Shown: positions 33,311 through 44,869 of the stretch, piece after piece
Layout of the letters: every line of letters begins with the position of its first letter
Numbering within the stretch: position 1 is the stretch's first letter
DNA from: Stichopus chloronotus
Taxonomy: Eukaryota; Echinodermata; Holothuroidea; Aspidochirotida; Stichopodidae
Reading direction: 5' to 3'
DNA length: 64,000 bases
NCBI GenBank assembly: GCA_021234535.1
Contig: CM037843.1
Span: forward strand, 2,498,820 to 2,562,819
The notes under the pieces: generated by a model
What the model saw: the letters and a program-made list of their open reading frames with translations, nothing else
What the model was told of the DNA's origin: nothing
The model's database searches: none
Translations under genes and position numbers: made by a program

Positions 33311-34379
33311 CAATATTCGTCTAGCAAAACTCTTCTGTCTGGACTTTGAGGGGGAAAGTGATAAAAAAGAATCAAGTTCGTAGTAGGAGCCTCAAATAAA
33401 CAGGAGATGCTGAATGTAGATGAAAATGTATTCAGTGGAAGCAGAACTCTACGCCATGCATGTAGTGTCGCCCTCTATCGTTTTCTTCTTAAGGTAAGTA
33501 CTCGCGCGCGCCAGGATATAACTTTTTTTTAGATCAGTGAGCACTCTATTTAACTTGGTGGTGGTCATGCATTGCACACTGCACTAGCACTCCGCTAGCG
33601 CTATGTAGTTCACTTAGTTAAGTTCCACTGCCATCAGACTCCAGAGCGTAGGCGACGCTAGAGCACAGGCCATACTTTCTGGGGAATTTGAAAGGTCACC
33701 CTTTAACCTCTTCTTGAGTACGGATTTGTCATACCTTAAGAACAGTTTCGTAACGTTACTCCTTGAAGTTAGTTTTAATCCTTAATAAGCTGTACTGTAG
33801 GCTAGTCAGCCTAACTTAGACATACTGTAGACTAGAGGTGCTAACAAGTAACATTAACCTAGGATATGTACAGTAAAAGTTTAGGCCCAGACCTAACTTG
33901 CCAAGGCCTAGTTTAGACAAATTAGAGTTTCGTTTAAAGTAATTCTTAAGAGAAGTCTAATTAAATGCAGTAATTTCTAGTATGGTTGACCCCAGAATGA
34001 AATGCTAATTGCTATGTTAGTTGTATTGGGTCCTACTGTACTTGCAAATACCTTGTGACTTGAATACATTCATTTATCGCTGTGGCTCATTACCCGATCA
34101 TCAGGTAAAAAAAGATGGCGTTCTTGCTTATTTACCCGATCAAGGTTAGTCAGTACGTTCATGAGATTGAGCATTGACTCTCCGATCCTCGGTGCAATGC
34201 GCGGATTGCCTGCGACTGGCCTGCATTGCACTAGCTCGGGTAATATAAAGGATGGAGTTTCGTGATTTTGAAGATAGGGTTGGGCGGTATCTGGGTATCC
34301 ACGTCAGTACCGGTATCCGCAGTACCGGAGCAAATATATATTTATAAATATATATAATATTGTTCCTACTTTGAACCTC
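33311..34379. other. Intergenic spacer between the two CR1 copies
   Basis: No gene recognised. The stretch has relatively many CpG and CTAG/AGGCCT words (33495-33700, 33790-33960). At 34275-34335 a TAGGGTTGGGCGGTAT-type start followed by repeated ACCGGTAT words resembles the terminus of a DNA transposon (hAT ends often look so), but no matching second end was found. Palindromic GATCGGGTAAATAAG-like words at 34092-34141 are listed separately. Confidence 0.45.
34092..34141. repeat. Outlying copies of the TTACCCGATC hairpin repeat
   Basis: TTACCCGATCATCAGGTAA and CTTATTTACCCGATC match the arms of the hairpin array at 36844-37136. The two loci flank the minus-strand CR1 copy, so the LINE may have landed within or beside an older array. 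Confidence 0.55.
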
Positions 34380-34615
34380 CTGGAGTTTAAGACAATGACC
34401 TCTTGAAATTTTACTACTTACAAACTTGAAAAAATCAGAAAATGATAAATTATCAAAACCGTGAACAATCTTGTAGACTTGTATCAAATCTCCACGTAAT
34501 CTTCTCAGCTCAAGTGAAGTGAGATGTAAGATATGTAACCTGCTGTTATAGGGGACACCCTTGAAAGTCCTAATCAATCTAGTAGCCCTGCACAGGACTT
34601 TCTCAAGTATATCCT
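34380..34615 (-). mobile_element. CR1-like LINE copy 2, 3' part (minus strand)
   Basis: Reverse-complement match to 33060-33310: on the minus strand it reads RTFKGVPYNSRLHILHLTSL and LRRLRGDLIQVYKIVHGF, the CR1 C-terminal region. It is separated from the rest of the same LINE (35312-36420) by the inserted solo LTR. Confidence 0.85.
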
Positions 34616-35311
34616 TGTAACACAGGTCAGGTATCTTGCATGGGTCAATGCGGACTCACCTGACGTGTTTGCGGAAATTTCCTCTAACCAGTTTTCGTAC
34701 TCGGACAATCTCTAGTGCTAGGCATTTGGAATGTGTGTTTCAAAAGGCGGGAATTTTAAAGGTATGCACAGAAGCCCGGTATTGTGTACTGTGATGTCTT
34801 CCATTATTGAAACTGTCGAAGAAATGGGAAAAATGTTTTGGTAGCCAATGTACAGGGAATGACGAGGGTGCAAAGTTAACAGGGTAATTTTAGTTCGACT
34901 CCAGGAGGTGGCGAAGCACCTCGTGTTTTAAAAGTATGGCAACTAAGTGTTCCATATAATTATAGTATACTGTGTGTGTAGTTTTTTTGGGAGAACACTG
35001 TGTGTGTCTCTGGGAAGAAGACTTACCTTACGTCAGTAGAAGTCAAGATACTGTGTGTGTAGTTTTTTGGGAGAACACTGCGTGTGTCTACGGGGAGAAG
35101 ACTTACCTTACGTCAGTAAAAGTCGAGATACTGTGTGTGTCCTTCCTATTTTTTACTGTGTGTACCAGACTGTTATAGCCGAGTGGAGCTGCCGCACTAG
35201 AATACCGGGTTTTCAGATGTTGGAATTCCCGGTTTTTTTAGTTTGGTAAAATAAATACGAAGAACACACCACTGCTTTATCGTCCTCTGTTGCCTCACCA
35301 AATCTGTGACA
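34616..35311. mobile_element. Probable solo LTR (696 bp) inserted in the CR1 copy
   Basis: Begins TGTAACACAGG and ends CTGTGACA (TG...CA termini, near-palindromic TGTnACA ends), flanked by the 5-bp duplication ATCCT (34611-34615 and 35312-35316). The + strand CR1 copy near 33055 supplies the matching empty site, uninterrupted. AATAAA at 35250-35255 lies about 55 bp before the end, as expected for an LTR polyadenylation signal if it reads on +. No internal retroviral coding region is present. Orientation is therefore likely + but not proven. Confidence 0.75.
34967..35140 (+). repeat. 80-81 bp tandem repeat inside the solo LTR
   Basis: Two full units and part of a third, each beginning ATACTGTGTGTGTAG and containing GGGAGAACACTG and GAAGACTTACCTTACGTCAG. 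Unit starts are at 34967, 35048 and 35128. Such U3 duplications are common in LTRs and may multiply promoter elements; each unit holds a TTACGTCA-type bZIP site. Confidence 0.85.
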
Positions 35312-36420
35312 ATCCTTATCTTTAGAAAAATATGGGTTCTTAGCTTGAACAGCATACTCTATATGAGGCCTAACCAACTGCTTATAGAGTCTAACAACAA
35401 TGTCTTGCTTAAGGAAACTAAAATTTCTCTTAGTCATATCTAAAATCCTATTTGCTCTTTTAGCTGCTTCAACACATTGCTTAGCTGGCTGTAAAGAAGA
35501 ATCAGTGTGAACACCTAAGTCCCTTTCAACAGAAACCTCTTGCAGTAACTGGCCATTCAAAGTGTATGAATAGCTAGGATTATTATTGCCAGTATGCATT
35601 ACCTTGCATTTATCAATATTGAACAGCATTTGCCACTCCTGAGACCAAGCGAAAACCCTGTCTAAATCCTTCTGAAAACTTTCTGAATCACCTTCAGAGG
35701 ATTTTGGTGTCATCAGCAAACTTCTTGGCTCTACACAATATCAGCATCAATGTCAGCAATAAACAGGAGAGGACTCAACACAGACCCCTGGGGTACCCCG
35801 CTAGTAACCTCCTGCCAAGAAGAAGCACAACCATTTAAAACCACCCTCTGTTTCCTATTACATAGCCAATTCTGGATCCAGGTCAGTAAATTAAAAAAGA
35901 TGCCCATACTCTTTAATTTAAGCAAAAGACGCCGGTGGGGAACGTTATGAAAAGCTTTCTGAAAATCCAGAAAAACAACATCAACATACTTCTGCCTATC
36001 CAATGAACTAGTAACATCTTCCATGAACACCAAAATATTGGTGAGGCAGGACCTTTTCTGACAAAAGCCATGTTGAGACATTCTGATTCATGAATAACTA
36101 CTGAAGAAACTAACCATAGACTTTTTAACAACAGATTCCATGACCTTTCAAACAACACTAGTGAGACTGACAGGCCTGTGATTACAGGGCTGTGACTTAT
36201 CTCCTTTCTTAAAGATTGTGGTGATGTTAGCACACCTCCAGTCCTCAGGAACATAACCTTCAACCATAAATTTATGAAAGACCAGTGACAGTGGAACACA
36301 GAAATGATGAGCAAAAGACCTTAACAACATTGGATAGATTGCATCCGGGCCAGGGGCTTTATGAATATTGAAAGAAAGCAACTCTTTTAGAACTATGTCG
36401 CTAGAGGAAGCATACCCCTA
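35312..36420 (-). mobile_element. CR1-like LINE copy 2, reverse transcriptase part (minus strand)
   Basis: Minus-strand translation across several frames gives in order NIHKAPGPDAI, IFKKGDKSQPCNHRPVSLTS, SQHGFCQKRSCLTNI, VFLDFQKAFHNVPHRRLL, VTSGVPQGSVLSPLLF, and after a break FADD-region remnants, then DLDRVFAWSQEWQMLFNIDK and VERDLGVH. These are reverse transcriptase domains of the CR1/L2 clade. The 5' end is missing (no endonuclease domain seen) and frameshifts are present, so it is a dead copy. Confidence 0.88.
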
Positions 36421-36843
36421 TTAATTTCCCCATTGACTTACACACTAAATTGCAAAAGTAATGTGCTCTATGAAGCCTTGTGGAAGTTTTCAACAGATAC
36501 AAGCAACCACTCTTTAGAAAGCTGACACATTTGCTATTCATGGCTTTTTCAATTTTCTGTACCTTAGGTGATTAGATTTTCTGCTAGAGGCCATCGAAGT
36601 TAGCATACCTTGTCACTATGGGCAAATCACACATGTCCTCGACTGATACTGCTCCGCCAGCTTGAAGTTCATAACTTTTCCATTATTGCTTCAGTTGGCA
36701 CCATTTTCCCACCTTGTATACATCAATTTGCCTACTTCAATATTCAATCCACAAAAGGACCCATCTTAAAGGATAAAATACCAAAAAAGTTGTCCAAATG
36801 TCCCGGATGGGGACTTACGGTAAACACTCCTTATTTAACAATT
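36421..36843. other. Intergenic region, nothing recognised
   Basis: No motif, repeat or coding frame of note was found between the 5' end of the minus-strand CR1 copy and the hairpin array. Confidence 0.4.
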
Positions 36844-37136
36844 GCTTATTTATCTGACTGAAGATCTGGTAATTAAGCACCCTACAAACGCTTATTTAAC
36901 TGACTGATGATCGGGTAAATAAGTTCAATGTCAATGCTTATGTAACCGACGATCAGGCAATCTGTTAAATAAGCCAACACTTGTTTATCTGACTGACGAT
37001 CTGGTAAACAAGCACCCCAAAAATGCTTATTTAACTGATGATCGGATAAATAGGCATAACTTCAACTCTTACCTAACTGACGATCGGGTAGAAAGGCAAT
37101 ACTGCCATCACTATTCACCCGAGGATGGGGTGAATA
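36844..37136. repeat. Tandem array of hairpin-forming units with covarying arms
   Basis: Six to seven units at roughly 45-60 bp spacing, each an inverted repeat around a GATC-like centre. Examples: CTTATTTA with TAAATAAG (36891-36923), CTTGTTTA with TAAACAAG (36980-37012), CTATTCACCC with GGGTGAATAG (37111-37136). Where the left arm changes, the right arm carries the matching change in several units. No coding potential. Confidence 0.8.
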
Positions 37137-40100
37137 GTTTCCACCTTCATTTATAACCCTCAACATCTTATTGGCCCAAGTCAGGTGACTCGGTCAATTT
37201 TAAGGAGTAAAAACACAGGTAGATGAATACAATGACTGTGTAAAGCGACAGTGCTTTGTCATCTGCTATCTTAAACAAAACAATGATGGTACTGTAATTT
37301 GCACTAGTAGCTTGTTGTGCACAATCGTTGACATAAATCTTGTTTATTCTCAGGGTTCATTTTTATTGAAAATGACTTTTACTCACTAATTCAAATTTTC
37401 TTTCCTTTTCATCTTTCTCATTAATAATCATGAACAAGGTTATTTGGCTATTCAACTTTGGATTGGTGCATCAACTGAAGTGAAGGATAATGCACTTTTT
37501 GTGTGCTATTGCTGTGCAGCGCATTAGCCCTTGATCAAGCATTATCCTTCAGTTAATACACAATCCAGCATGGATAAGTAGAACTTTCATAAATGTATTA
37601 ACACAGTATGTAACCGTTGACGTAGTGTTAGCGCATTTCTTACAGAGGTGCTGAAGTACCATAATGCAGTCTGTTTGCACTAGCCTGACCAGGACACACA
37701 TTTTGTCACATAGCTGATCGACAAGTAATTTACACAAACTATAGTATGTAGAACAATGTTATGTTTACAGGGGCCGCAGTCCACCATTTTCTTTGACCTT
37801 GTTCAAAATGTCCTGTAAAAGTGTGATATTTTTTAATTGCTATCTGTGATTTTCATTCCACTGCTGATTAGGAGGTGCCACAACAAAATCCTCTCGACAA
37901 AGCCCTCACAACAAATTCCCCAAAGTCTAACAAATTCACGCCATCGCAAACTCACCTCTTCTACAGTATGCCTCAGTACAAGCCTCATCTGTGTATTCAG
38001 TGGTTATTCATCAGCCCCCCCCCCTCGATTTTCCGCGTTTCAAAATGGTAAATTCCATTTTCCACTTCTCAAATATCGTGTTTTTCCGTTTTGACCTTTC
38101 CCATTTCCTGAATTCCCGTCGCAAAGATAAATGGCGATGTTGAAAGTTCCCCGTGTGAGAATTGCTCTGCATGTGTACAAAAGCGCACATAGATATAGAA
38201 TCCATATACACACTTTAGCACTAGGATGAAAACTACATCATTTTAACAAAGGTTTGATCAAATAAATTATTTCACATTGCTTCAAAACTTAAATACTTCA
38301 GAAAATGTTGCATATTTCATGTAAATCAAACTTCATTACATGCATTTTTAAAAGTTGAAATGTACAGAAAGGTCTCATTTGAGAAAATACAAAAGATCGC
38401 CTAAAGGCTTCCGAAAAGTTACAGTAGTTATATCCTAAGTAGTTAGATGTATAGGGAATCGCTCGGGGATTACGCGCATATTTCATTGCCCATGGAAGAA
38501 CAGCCAACTATTTGTAAGTTAAAATTCATGATATTTTAGTAAACAGTCAAATGTACTGTAATCTACTGTTTTTCGGTCGCAGAGGATTCAAATATTGAGA
38601 TTTAAGACTGAATTTGTAGAAAGACGGCTCCATTAGAGCAACTGCAGCATTTACGTAAGTAACTTTCCCTCCTCAAGTTTTCTAGGGCTAGGCATACCTT
38701 AGTCAGTGCTAGCGTTCATGGGGAATGCTCCGTTGATTCAGTCAGGTGTTTTAGCCAGCTGCAACTGGTCTGCTGGGGTCAATTTCCGTATTATGCTTGC
38801 AAAGTGTTACAATATTTTCTTTGATGTACATGTTCATGTATTGATTGTAAAGTTTATTCAGGAAACTTAGAACTGTAGACCTTGTACATTTCATGAATTT
38901 CATGAATTTTACTTTTTTTCTACCAAAATGCCTTATTTAGAAAGTTTCTCTAAAGGTGGTAAATTTCTTGAATCTCCGTTGTTCAAAGTTCAATTTTCCT
39001 GTTTTTTTTCTGCGATTTCCGCAATCTTGGCAAATTGGATGCCCTATATTTGCAGCAATTGCACTTGGCAAAGCAGGTGACTCTGATCACAGAGTAGCAT
39101 CATGTAGGCCTATATCTAGCAGGTGAATCATCTGTAGGGAGGTGGTACTACATTATTTCAGGTGTGGTATGGGTTGCTTTGTTAGAGTCACATTTTTAAT
39201 TCAGGCAAGAAGCCTAGCATACATGGAGCACTAGGCAAGGGTTAAAAAAGCTAACTAACAGAAGAACTATAAGCTTGACCGGCAGACCCTGGCAATGGAG
39301 TAATTTTCACAAATGTCACAGGTTACAAGAAAATAAATAGTTGCAGGTTGGCTGGAGTAATAAAGCTACAGTAATCGTTAAGGTTGTGTCAATCTAGGGC
39401 TCTGCACATCAAGTTCAAATCCCTTACTCTTCAGTTTGCTAACAGAGATTTTAGATCCCTTCACTGAGTACTAAAAGAAATGTTCACCAGTATGCTACAA
39501 TGAATAATAACCTAAACTGGAATGCTATCCATCTAGCAATTCTCTTTCCTTGCATTTTATATGATTGTCTCAGTGAGCACCATTTTTCGAACAATCGTAA
39601 CCACCGGAGAAGGTACCTCGCAAAGTATGTATCTGTTCAAGAATTTGTTTGAGTATGGTGAAGACCTCAGAGAAGGAACACTGTGAAGTTGAAAAAGCTG
39701 CTGCTTTCAACAGGTGAGATATAACTTCACCTTGTCAAATTTATAATGACACTTTTTTTTATTATAATAAAGCTAAGTACTGTAATATTCAACTACTTGG
39801 AGGATTTCCTGAATGTTTAAGATCAGTTAAACTTCCAGTAGCATATAACTGTGTGTATTCGGTTGTCTTTGTTGCTTGATGGAGTTGCTTTATATTCTAT
39901 AGTGAGATTTCGGCAGTTTGTTAATGAGTCTCAGGTTGATAGTATCGTTACTTGATGAAGAGCTAAAAGACTGTTCGAAGTGGCTGTTTTTGGAAGTGAC
40001 AACTATGTGTATACTTAATATTAAAAGAGAGATAAAAAAAGATCTAGCAGAGAATTTAAGCTTTGCTATGGTTACGTGCAGACGAAGTTTGAGATACAAT

Positions 40101-41254
40101 TTAGTATGTTGTAACAAAATGATGAAATTCCTGTTACAGTGAATTTTCCATACCAAACCATAATGCAAGGAATTTCAGAATGAATTCCAGGAGCTACATA
40201 AATTCACCAAGATCCTCCTACAGAATATCTTGAAAGTTCAACATAGAGTAATTTGTGTGCAATATCTGAAACTATCGATTATCTCGGTGTGGTAAGCTAA
40301 ACATCATGTAAGTGCCAACTCTGTTTTCAGTCTGTTTTGCAAAATAGGTAAGCATCGATGTCTGAGAGTGTGTGAAGCAGTTTGAGAGAAAACTCGAAAT
40401 ACTGATTACCAGTAAATTTCAGCAATATATGACTGGGAACTTTTCATTATTGTTTTTACACAGCAAATGAAATATGCAGGTGCTGTGGATCAAGTCAATC
40501 GTAATTTCCTGGTATCAGAAGGACCTGTGTTAATCCATTATGCTGAACCATGAAAGATCTGGTGAGTATAAATGTTTGCTGCTAACTTAAATGATTATTT
40601 ACAATTCAAATGTACAGGCAGGCAAATTTAAATCAATGGTTATATATTGCCAAGGTGAGTCAACTAAAATGTTTGATGCGATAAACGGTGATTTCACTTG
40701 AAATAGTTGAATAAAATGAAGTCACAATGAGGTTCATGGATGAGGTGGGCCAAGTTTCAATAACAATAATTTGACATTTGATTTCTAGTCATGTACAGAA
40801 CATCGTATTTCCATGCTAATTTGTGTAGGTGGGTCGATGAAGTTACATCATCTTTAAGTCATATGAACATTTTGCGTTCTCAACTTTTCAACAGAGGGTT
40901 TAGTGTAGCACCTGATTTAAGGTCACACATACATACAAACACACATCCTCACACACACATGTACACACAAACATTGGTTACAACCCTGGCCTATTTACTC
41001 TTTCCACAGACTGTCAGTACTGTATCACTCTGTCAGTCTCCCCTTAGATGCTTAATTTCTTTTTCAGGGTCTGACACCGTTTGAGGTATATCACACAAAG
41101 GCTGTGGGCATGATATGATTATAATGTACAATAGCCATCACAGTGATATTTTTCTCAACCCAAAAGAGAAAGAGAGCCAAAGCAAAATGCTGTATAGATA
41201 ATGTAGTTTCAATTTTCTTGCCATGTTTAGAGGAAGTTTTCCTTCAAACCTAAA
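37137..41254. other. Intergenic region before the gypsy element
   Basis: About 4.1 kb without a supported gene. Seen inside: an inverted repeat near 37472-37557 (GAAGGATAATGC with GCATTATCCTTC), a run of C at 38015-38024, and a CA-rich microsatellite at 40924-40972. Open frames are short (under 100 codons) and show no family motif. Confidence 0.45.
40924..40972. repeat. Impure (CA)n microsatellite
   Basis: ACACATACATACAAACACAC-type imperfect dinucleotide tract, about 50 bp. Confidence 0.85.
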
Positions 41255-41348
41255 TGTAGTATGTCTACATAGCGCCCTCTGTTTTCAGAATAAATCAGCC
41301 AATCCATTATGGCAGCCTCCGTTCGTATTATTTTCCAAATACACAACA
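41255..41348 (+). repeat. 5' LTR of the gypsy element
   Basis: Begins TGTAGTATGTCTACA (itself a small palindrome) and ends ACACAACA, so it has TG...CA termini. About 6 substitutions plus a 5-bp indel separate it from the 3' LTR. At 94 bp it is much shorter than usual gypsy LTRs. Confidence 0.88.
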
Positions 41349-41352
41349 GAAA

Positions 41353-41370
41353 TGGCGATGAAAATGGGAT
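41353..41370 (+). promoter_or_regulatory. Candidate primer-binding site
   Basis: TGGCGATGAAAATGGGAT starts four bases after the 5' LTR. A TGG start at this position is what a tRNA-primed element requires; I cannot assign the tRNA. Confidence 0.45.
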
Positions 41371-41692
41371 AAAAGAATACTACTTTGTCTAAACGGACAA
41401 TCAGAGTTGCAGCAGTGCAGCAAACATTTTTTTTTTATACATGGATGTTTCGTGTTATGTGTGATTATGAGAGATTTTCGTCGTCACTACAAAGTGTTTC
41501 TTGTGGATGTGAATTCCTACACAGTGTGTGTATGTACTGTTTACCAAAGGCAACGGACGACAACTGTGCAAGGTCGATAGCATAGGCCTACAGTGCAAGT
41601 AGTAACATAACTTTCTGTTAACAAGCCAAGTTATGTATACAGTTGGAACTGAAACTGTTGTGATAGGCCTACGTAGAATAACTATAAGGGGA

Positions 41693-42493
41693 ATGGCGAG
41701 TAATACAGACTTTATCGGCACACTGGGGCCGTTTGAAAGCTCGAAAGAGGACTGGGGAAACTACCAAAAACGGTTGGAAGTCTGGTTCAAGGCCAACAAA
41801 ATTGTAGAAACGGACAAAGTGAACGTATTCTTAGCAATGATTGGTCTGGACGCTTTTGAAATTGTGATGAATCATGTGATACCTAAAGATACAAGTGATG
41901 AAAAATACGAAGATTTAACCGACATTCAGGACAAATATTATGCATCAAATAGAAATCAAATATCCTTAAGGTTAGTATTTCGTAAGTGGAGGCAAAAACA
42001 AAATGAATCAATTGCGGATTACATTTCAGAATTGAAAAAACTTTCACGACATTGTGGTTATGGGGAAAACTTAGAAGTTAATCTTCGAGACACATTTGTG
42101 GGAGGCCTTGCTGACCCAAAACTTCAAGCCAAATTGTTGCAGAGGGGGGAAAGCCTTACTTGGAAAAAGGCTTTTGACGACGCCCCTGCAATGGAGATGG
42201 CCCTGAAGGACAGTAGATGTTTTAACAGTAACCCTGCACCCCTGCCTGTAGACGGTGGTTCTGTCAAGTCATCAGGTGAGGTCAACAAGGTCAGCAGATC
42301 TTCAAAGTGCTATAGATGTAACAGTACCTATCACGATCCATGGAACTGCCTTCACAAAACTGCACAATGCTACAATTGTAATAAAATTGATCATCTAAAG
42401 CGGGCCTGTGATCCCAACCGTGCAAAACCTAGGAACACGGTTGCTCTGTTAGGGCGAAACTGGTTGCAACATATTAAGCTGCCCTGGAGCTAG
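41693..42493 (+). pseudogene. Gypsy gag with two zinc knuckles, fused to a protease remnant
   Basis: An open frame upstream begins at 41633, but the ATG at 41693 (MASNTDFIG) matches where gypsy Gag proteins usually begin. Capsid-like region (LEVWFKANK, FRKWRQKQNESIADYISELK), then two CCHC knuckles of spacing Cys-2-Cys-4-His-4-Cys at residues about 206 and 226. Shortly after, the frame runs into LLGRNWLQ, normally the end of the protease, and stops with TAG at 42491. Thus the protease active site is deleted. Confidence 0.85.
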
Positions 42494-42528
42494 ATTTTTT
42501 GTATCCAAATTAAGGTCATTAAAGGAGT

Positions 42529-43326
42529 GTGAAAGAAGTTCTTGACAAATATAAGTCTGTCTTCAAGGAAGCAGGCCCTAGTGACAAAATAAAACATCAC
42601 ATTGCTGAAGTGGCAATTGAAAATGGTAGTGTGCCTACATTTTGTAAGTCTAGGCCTGTTCCATATGCATTACTTGATAACGTTGGTAAGGAATTAGATA
42701 GGCTAGAAGCATGTGGGATAATTAAAATGGTTAAGCACTCCAAATGGGCTGCACCAATCGTTACAGTCCCCAAGTGTGATGGCAGTATCAGAATCTGTGG
42801 TGACTATTAACTGACCGTAAATAAAGTGGTAGAAAATGATGCCTATCCACTTCCATGGGCAGAAGATATATTTGCCACTCTGGCAGGTGGAAAGGTTTTC
42901 AGCAAAATAGATCTAACAAATGCCTATCAGCAGCTAGAATTATCAGAGCAGTCTAAGCAATTACTAACCATAAATACACATAAAGGCCTTTATCAATATC
43001 AGAGACTGCCTTTTGGAGTCTCAACAGTGCCTGCTCTATTCCAAGGTGTTATGGATCAGATCCTAGGGGGGATCTCAGGCGTTGTATGTTATCTCGATGA
43101 CATACTAATCAATAGCACAACTCAAGAGGAACACATTAAGGTCCTAGGAGAAGTTTTGGCTAGGCTTGATGAGTATGGAGTAAAGGCTAAACACAGTAAA
43201 TGTTGCTTTATGCAGACCAGCGTGACCTATTTTGGACACAAAATAGATGGGGAGGAAATACATCCCACAAAGGAGAAAATCCAAGCAATCCTGAATGCTA
43301 AAGCTCCCCAAACATTGATGAAATAA
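42529..43326 (+). pseudogene. Gypsy reverse transcriptase with one in-frame stop
   Basis: Frame differs from gag. Motifs in order: SRPVPYALLDNVGKELDRL, WAAPIVTVPK, ICGDY, then TAA at 42808, then KIDLTNAYQQLEL, LPFGVSTVPALFQ, and the catalytic YLDD near 43090. Residue types at the active site are intact but the stop and a later frameshift at 43324 abolish the full polyprotein. Confidence 0.88.
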
Positions 43327-43830
43327 GGACTTTCATAGGGATAGTTGTTTATTATTGCAAGTTCATCCCTGATCTGGCTTTACGGTTTGCACCATTGTAT
43401 AATTTGTTGCGTGAGGGGGTAGAATGGAATTGGTCATGTGATTGCCAAGAAACATTTGAGGAAGTGAAAAAATGGCTGTCTGGTGATCAATTTGCTGGTG
43501 CACTATGACCCACATAAACCCCTTGTGTTAGCGTGTGATGCTTCACCAGTAGGATTAGGTGTTGTGTTATCTCAAATTATGGAGAATGGTGAAGAAAGAC
43601 CTGTGGGATACGCTTCCCGTACTTTAACCGACTCTGAGAAAAATTATTCTCAAATCGAAAAGGAGTCCTTAGCGATAATATATGGTGTTACCAAGTTCAT
43701 AAATACTTGTATGGATGGAGATTCACTCTCCTGACAGACCATGAGGCATTAACAACTATATTTGGTCCCAAGAAGGGAGTCCCATCTCTGGCTGCAGAAA
43801 GGTTACAGAGATGGGCTCTCATTCTCATGG
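43327..43830 (+). pseudogene. Gypsy RNase H region, frameshifted
   Basis: After the shift come GVVVYY-type thumb remnants, then from 43483 VLACDASPVGLGVVLSQ, YASRTLTDSEKNYSQIEKE and, in another frame, LLTDHEALTTIFG and RLQRWALILM. These are hallmark RNase H motifs (DAS, YSQIEKE, TDH). At least two frame changes are needed to read across. Confidence 0.85.
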
Positions 43831-44438
43831 TGTTAAGGGGGTGGTTTGCGATCTTTCGGATAGCAAATGAGTTAGTCTCAAACAATGGTCCGCAATTTAG
43901 GTCGGAAGAAATTGAGTTGTTCCTGACACGTAATGGCATAGTCCATACAGTGTCACCCTCATATCACCCGGCAACCAATGGGGCGGCAGAGAGGAGTGTG
44001 CAGATTGTCAAAGCAGCCCTAAAGAAGTATTTTTTAAGTGACCAGTTGGGTAGTTCTCCAAAGGTATCACTGTGTCACTGCCTCGACAACTTACTACCCT
44101 ACCGTATTACTTCACAGTCAACAACTGGGGTGTTACCTTATGAATTGTTCAAGCATTCACCTAATACTAGATTTAGTTTGCTTAAAGCTGATACCACTAA
44201 GCAGGTAAGTGAACAACAAAACAAGCAAAAATGTAGTCATGATACACCCAATACGAAGCTGATAGTTTTTGACGTAGGTGATAAAGTAAGAATCAAGAAT
44301 TTTAAAGGGGGAAGAGAGAAGTATTTGAGGGGTGTCGTTGCCAAAAATGTTGGGGTTATGACATACGTTGTGAAAGTTGGAGAAGTGTTAAGTTATTGTC
44401 ACGTAGATCATTTGTTACTACAGTACAGGTGTAGGTGA
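43831..44438 (+). pseudogene. Gypsy integrase, N-terminal half deleted, one catalytic Asp changed
   Basis: The reading jumps directly from RNase H (WALILM) to the middle of the integrase core. The zinc-binding HHCC domain and first catalytic Asp are missing. The second catalytic position, VSDNGPQF in the family, reads VSNNGPQF here (AAC at 43881-43883). The distal part SPSYHPATNGAAERSVQIVK, with the catalytic Glu, and the C-terminal GDKVRIKNFKGGREKY are present. Confidence 0.85.
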
Positions 44439-44529
44439 TGATCCACCACCAAATCAGGCAAATGAGTACGATTCCAAATACTCCCAAGCACCTACCCAAC
44501 CACCAGCTATTGTACCCGAACCCCAGGGG

Positions 44530-44760
44530 GTGATATTACAATCACCTAAGCCACCAATCCCTGAGGTTAGAGAAGGGAAGGGTCCTGACAAATCAGTAGA
44601 ACCTGTTAATTCTTCAGATTCAACACCAGATGTGATTAGTAAAACTATTCCAACCCATATTATTCGATGTACCCAAGAAGAATCAGAAATAAGACCAAGA
44701 GACTGGTTGAAACCATGTAAATTCCAATTTGTATTTTATTTGATTTTCATATAACCATTT
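44530..44760 (+). other. Gypsy polyprotein C-terminal tail remnant
   Basis: Pro- and Ser-rich open segment ending RPRDWLKP, resembling the tail that follows integrase in many gypsy elements (basic motif then PxRL). Weakly supported. Confidence 0.45.
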
Positions 44761-44857
44761 TGTAAAACGAACTCCAAAGCATAATTATGGTGGTAATTGC
44801 TTAAAGTTAACACTGTTACTCTATTAAAGTTACATTATTCGTTGTTTCAGATTTTAA

Positions 44858-44869
44858 GTGGAGAGGGGA
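44858..44869 (+). promoter_or_regulatory. Polypurine tract
   Basis: GTGGAGAGGGGA immediately precedes the 3' LTR, in the position where plus-strand DNA synthesis is primed. Confidence 0.7.

Noticed and set aside
34275..34335. TAGGGTTGGGCGGTAT-like DNA transposon terminus
   Set aside because: Only one end was found and no flanking duplication, so it is noted under the spacer and not called as an element.
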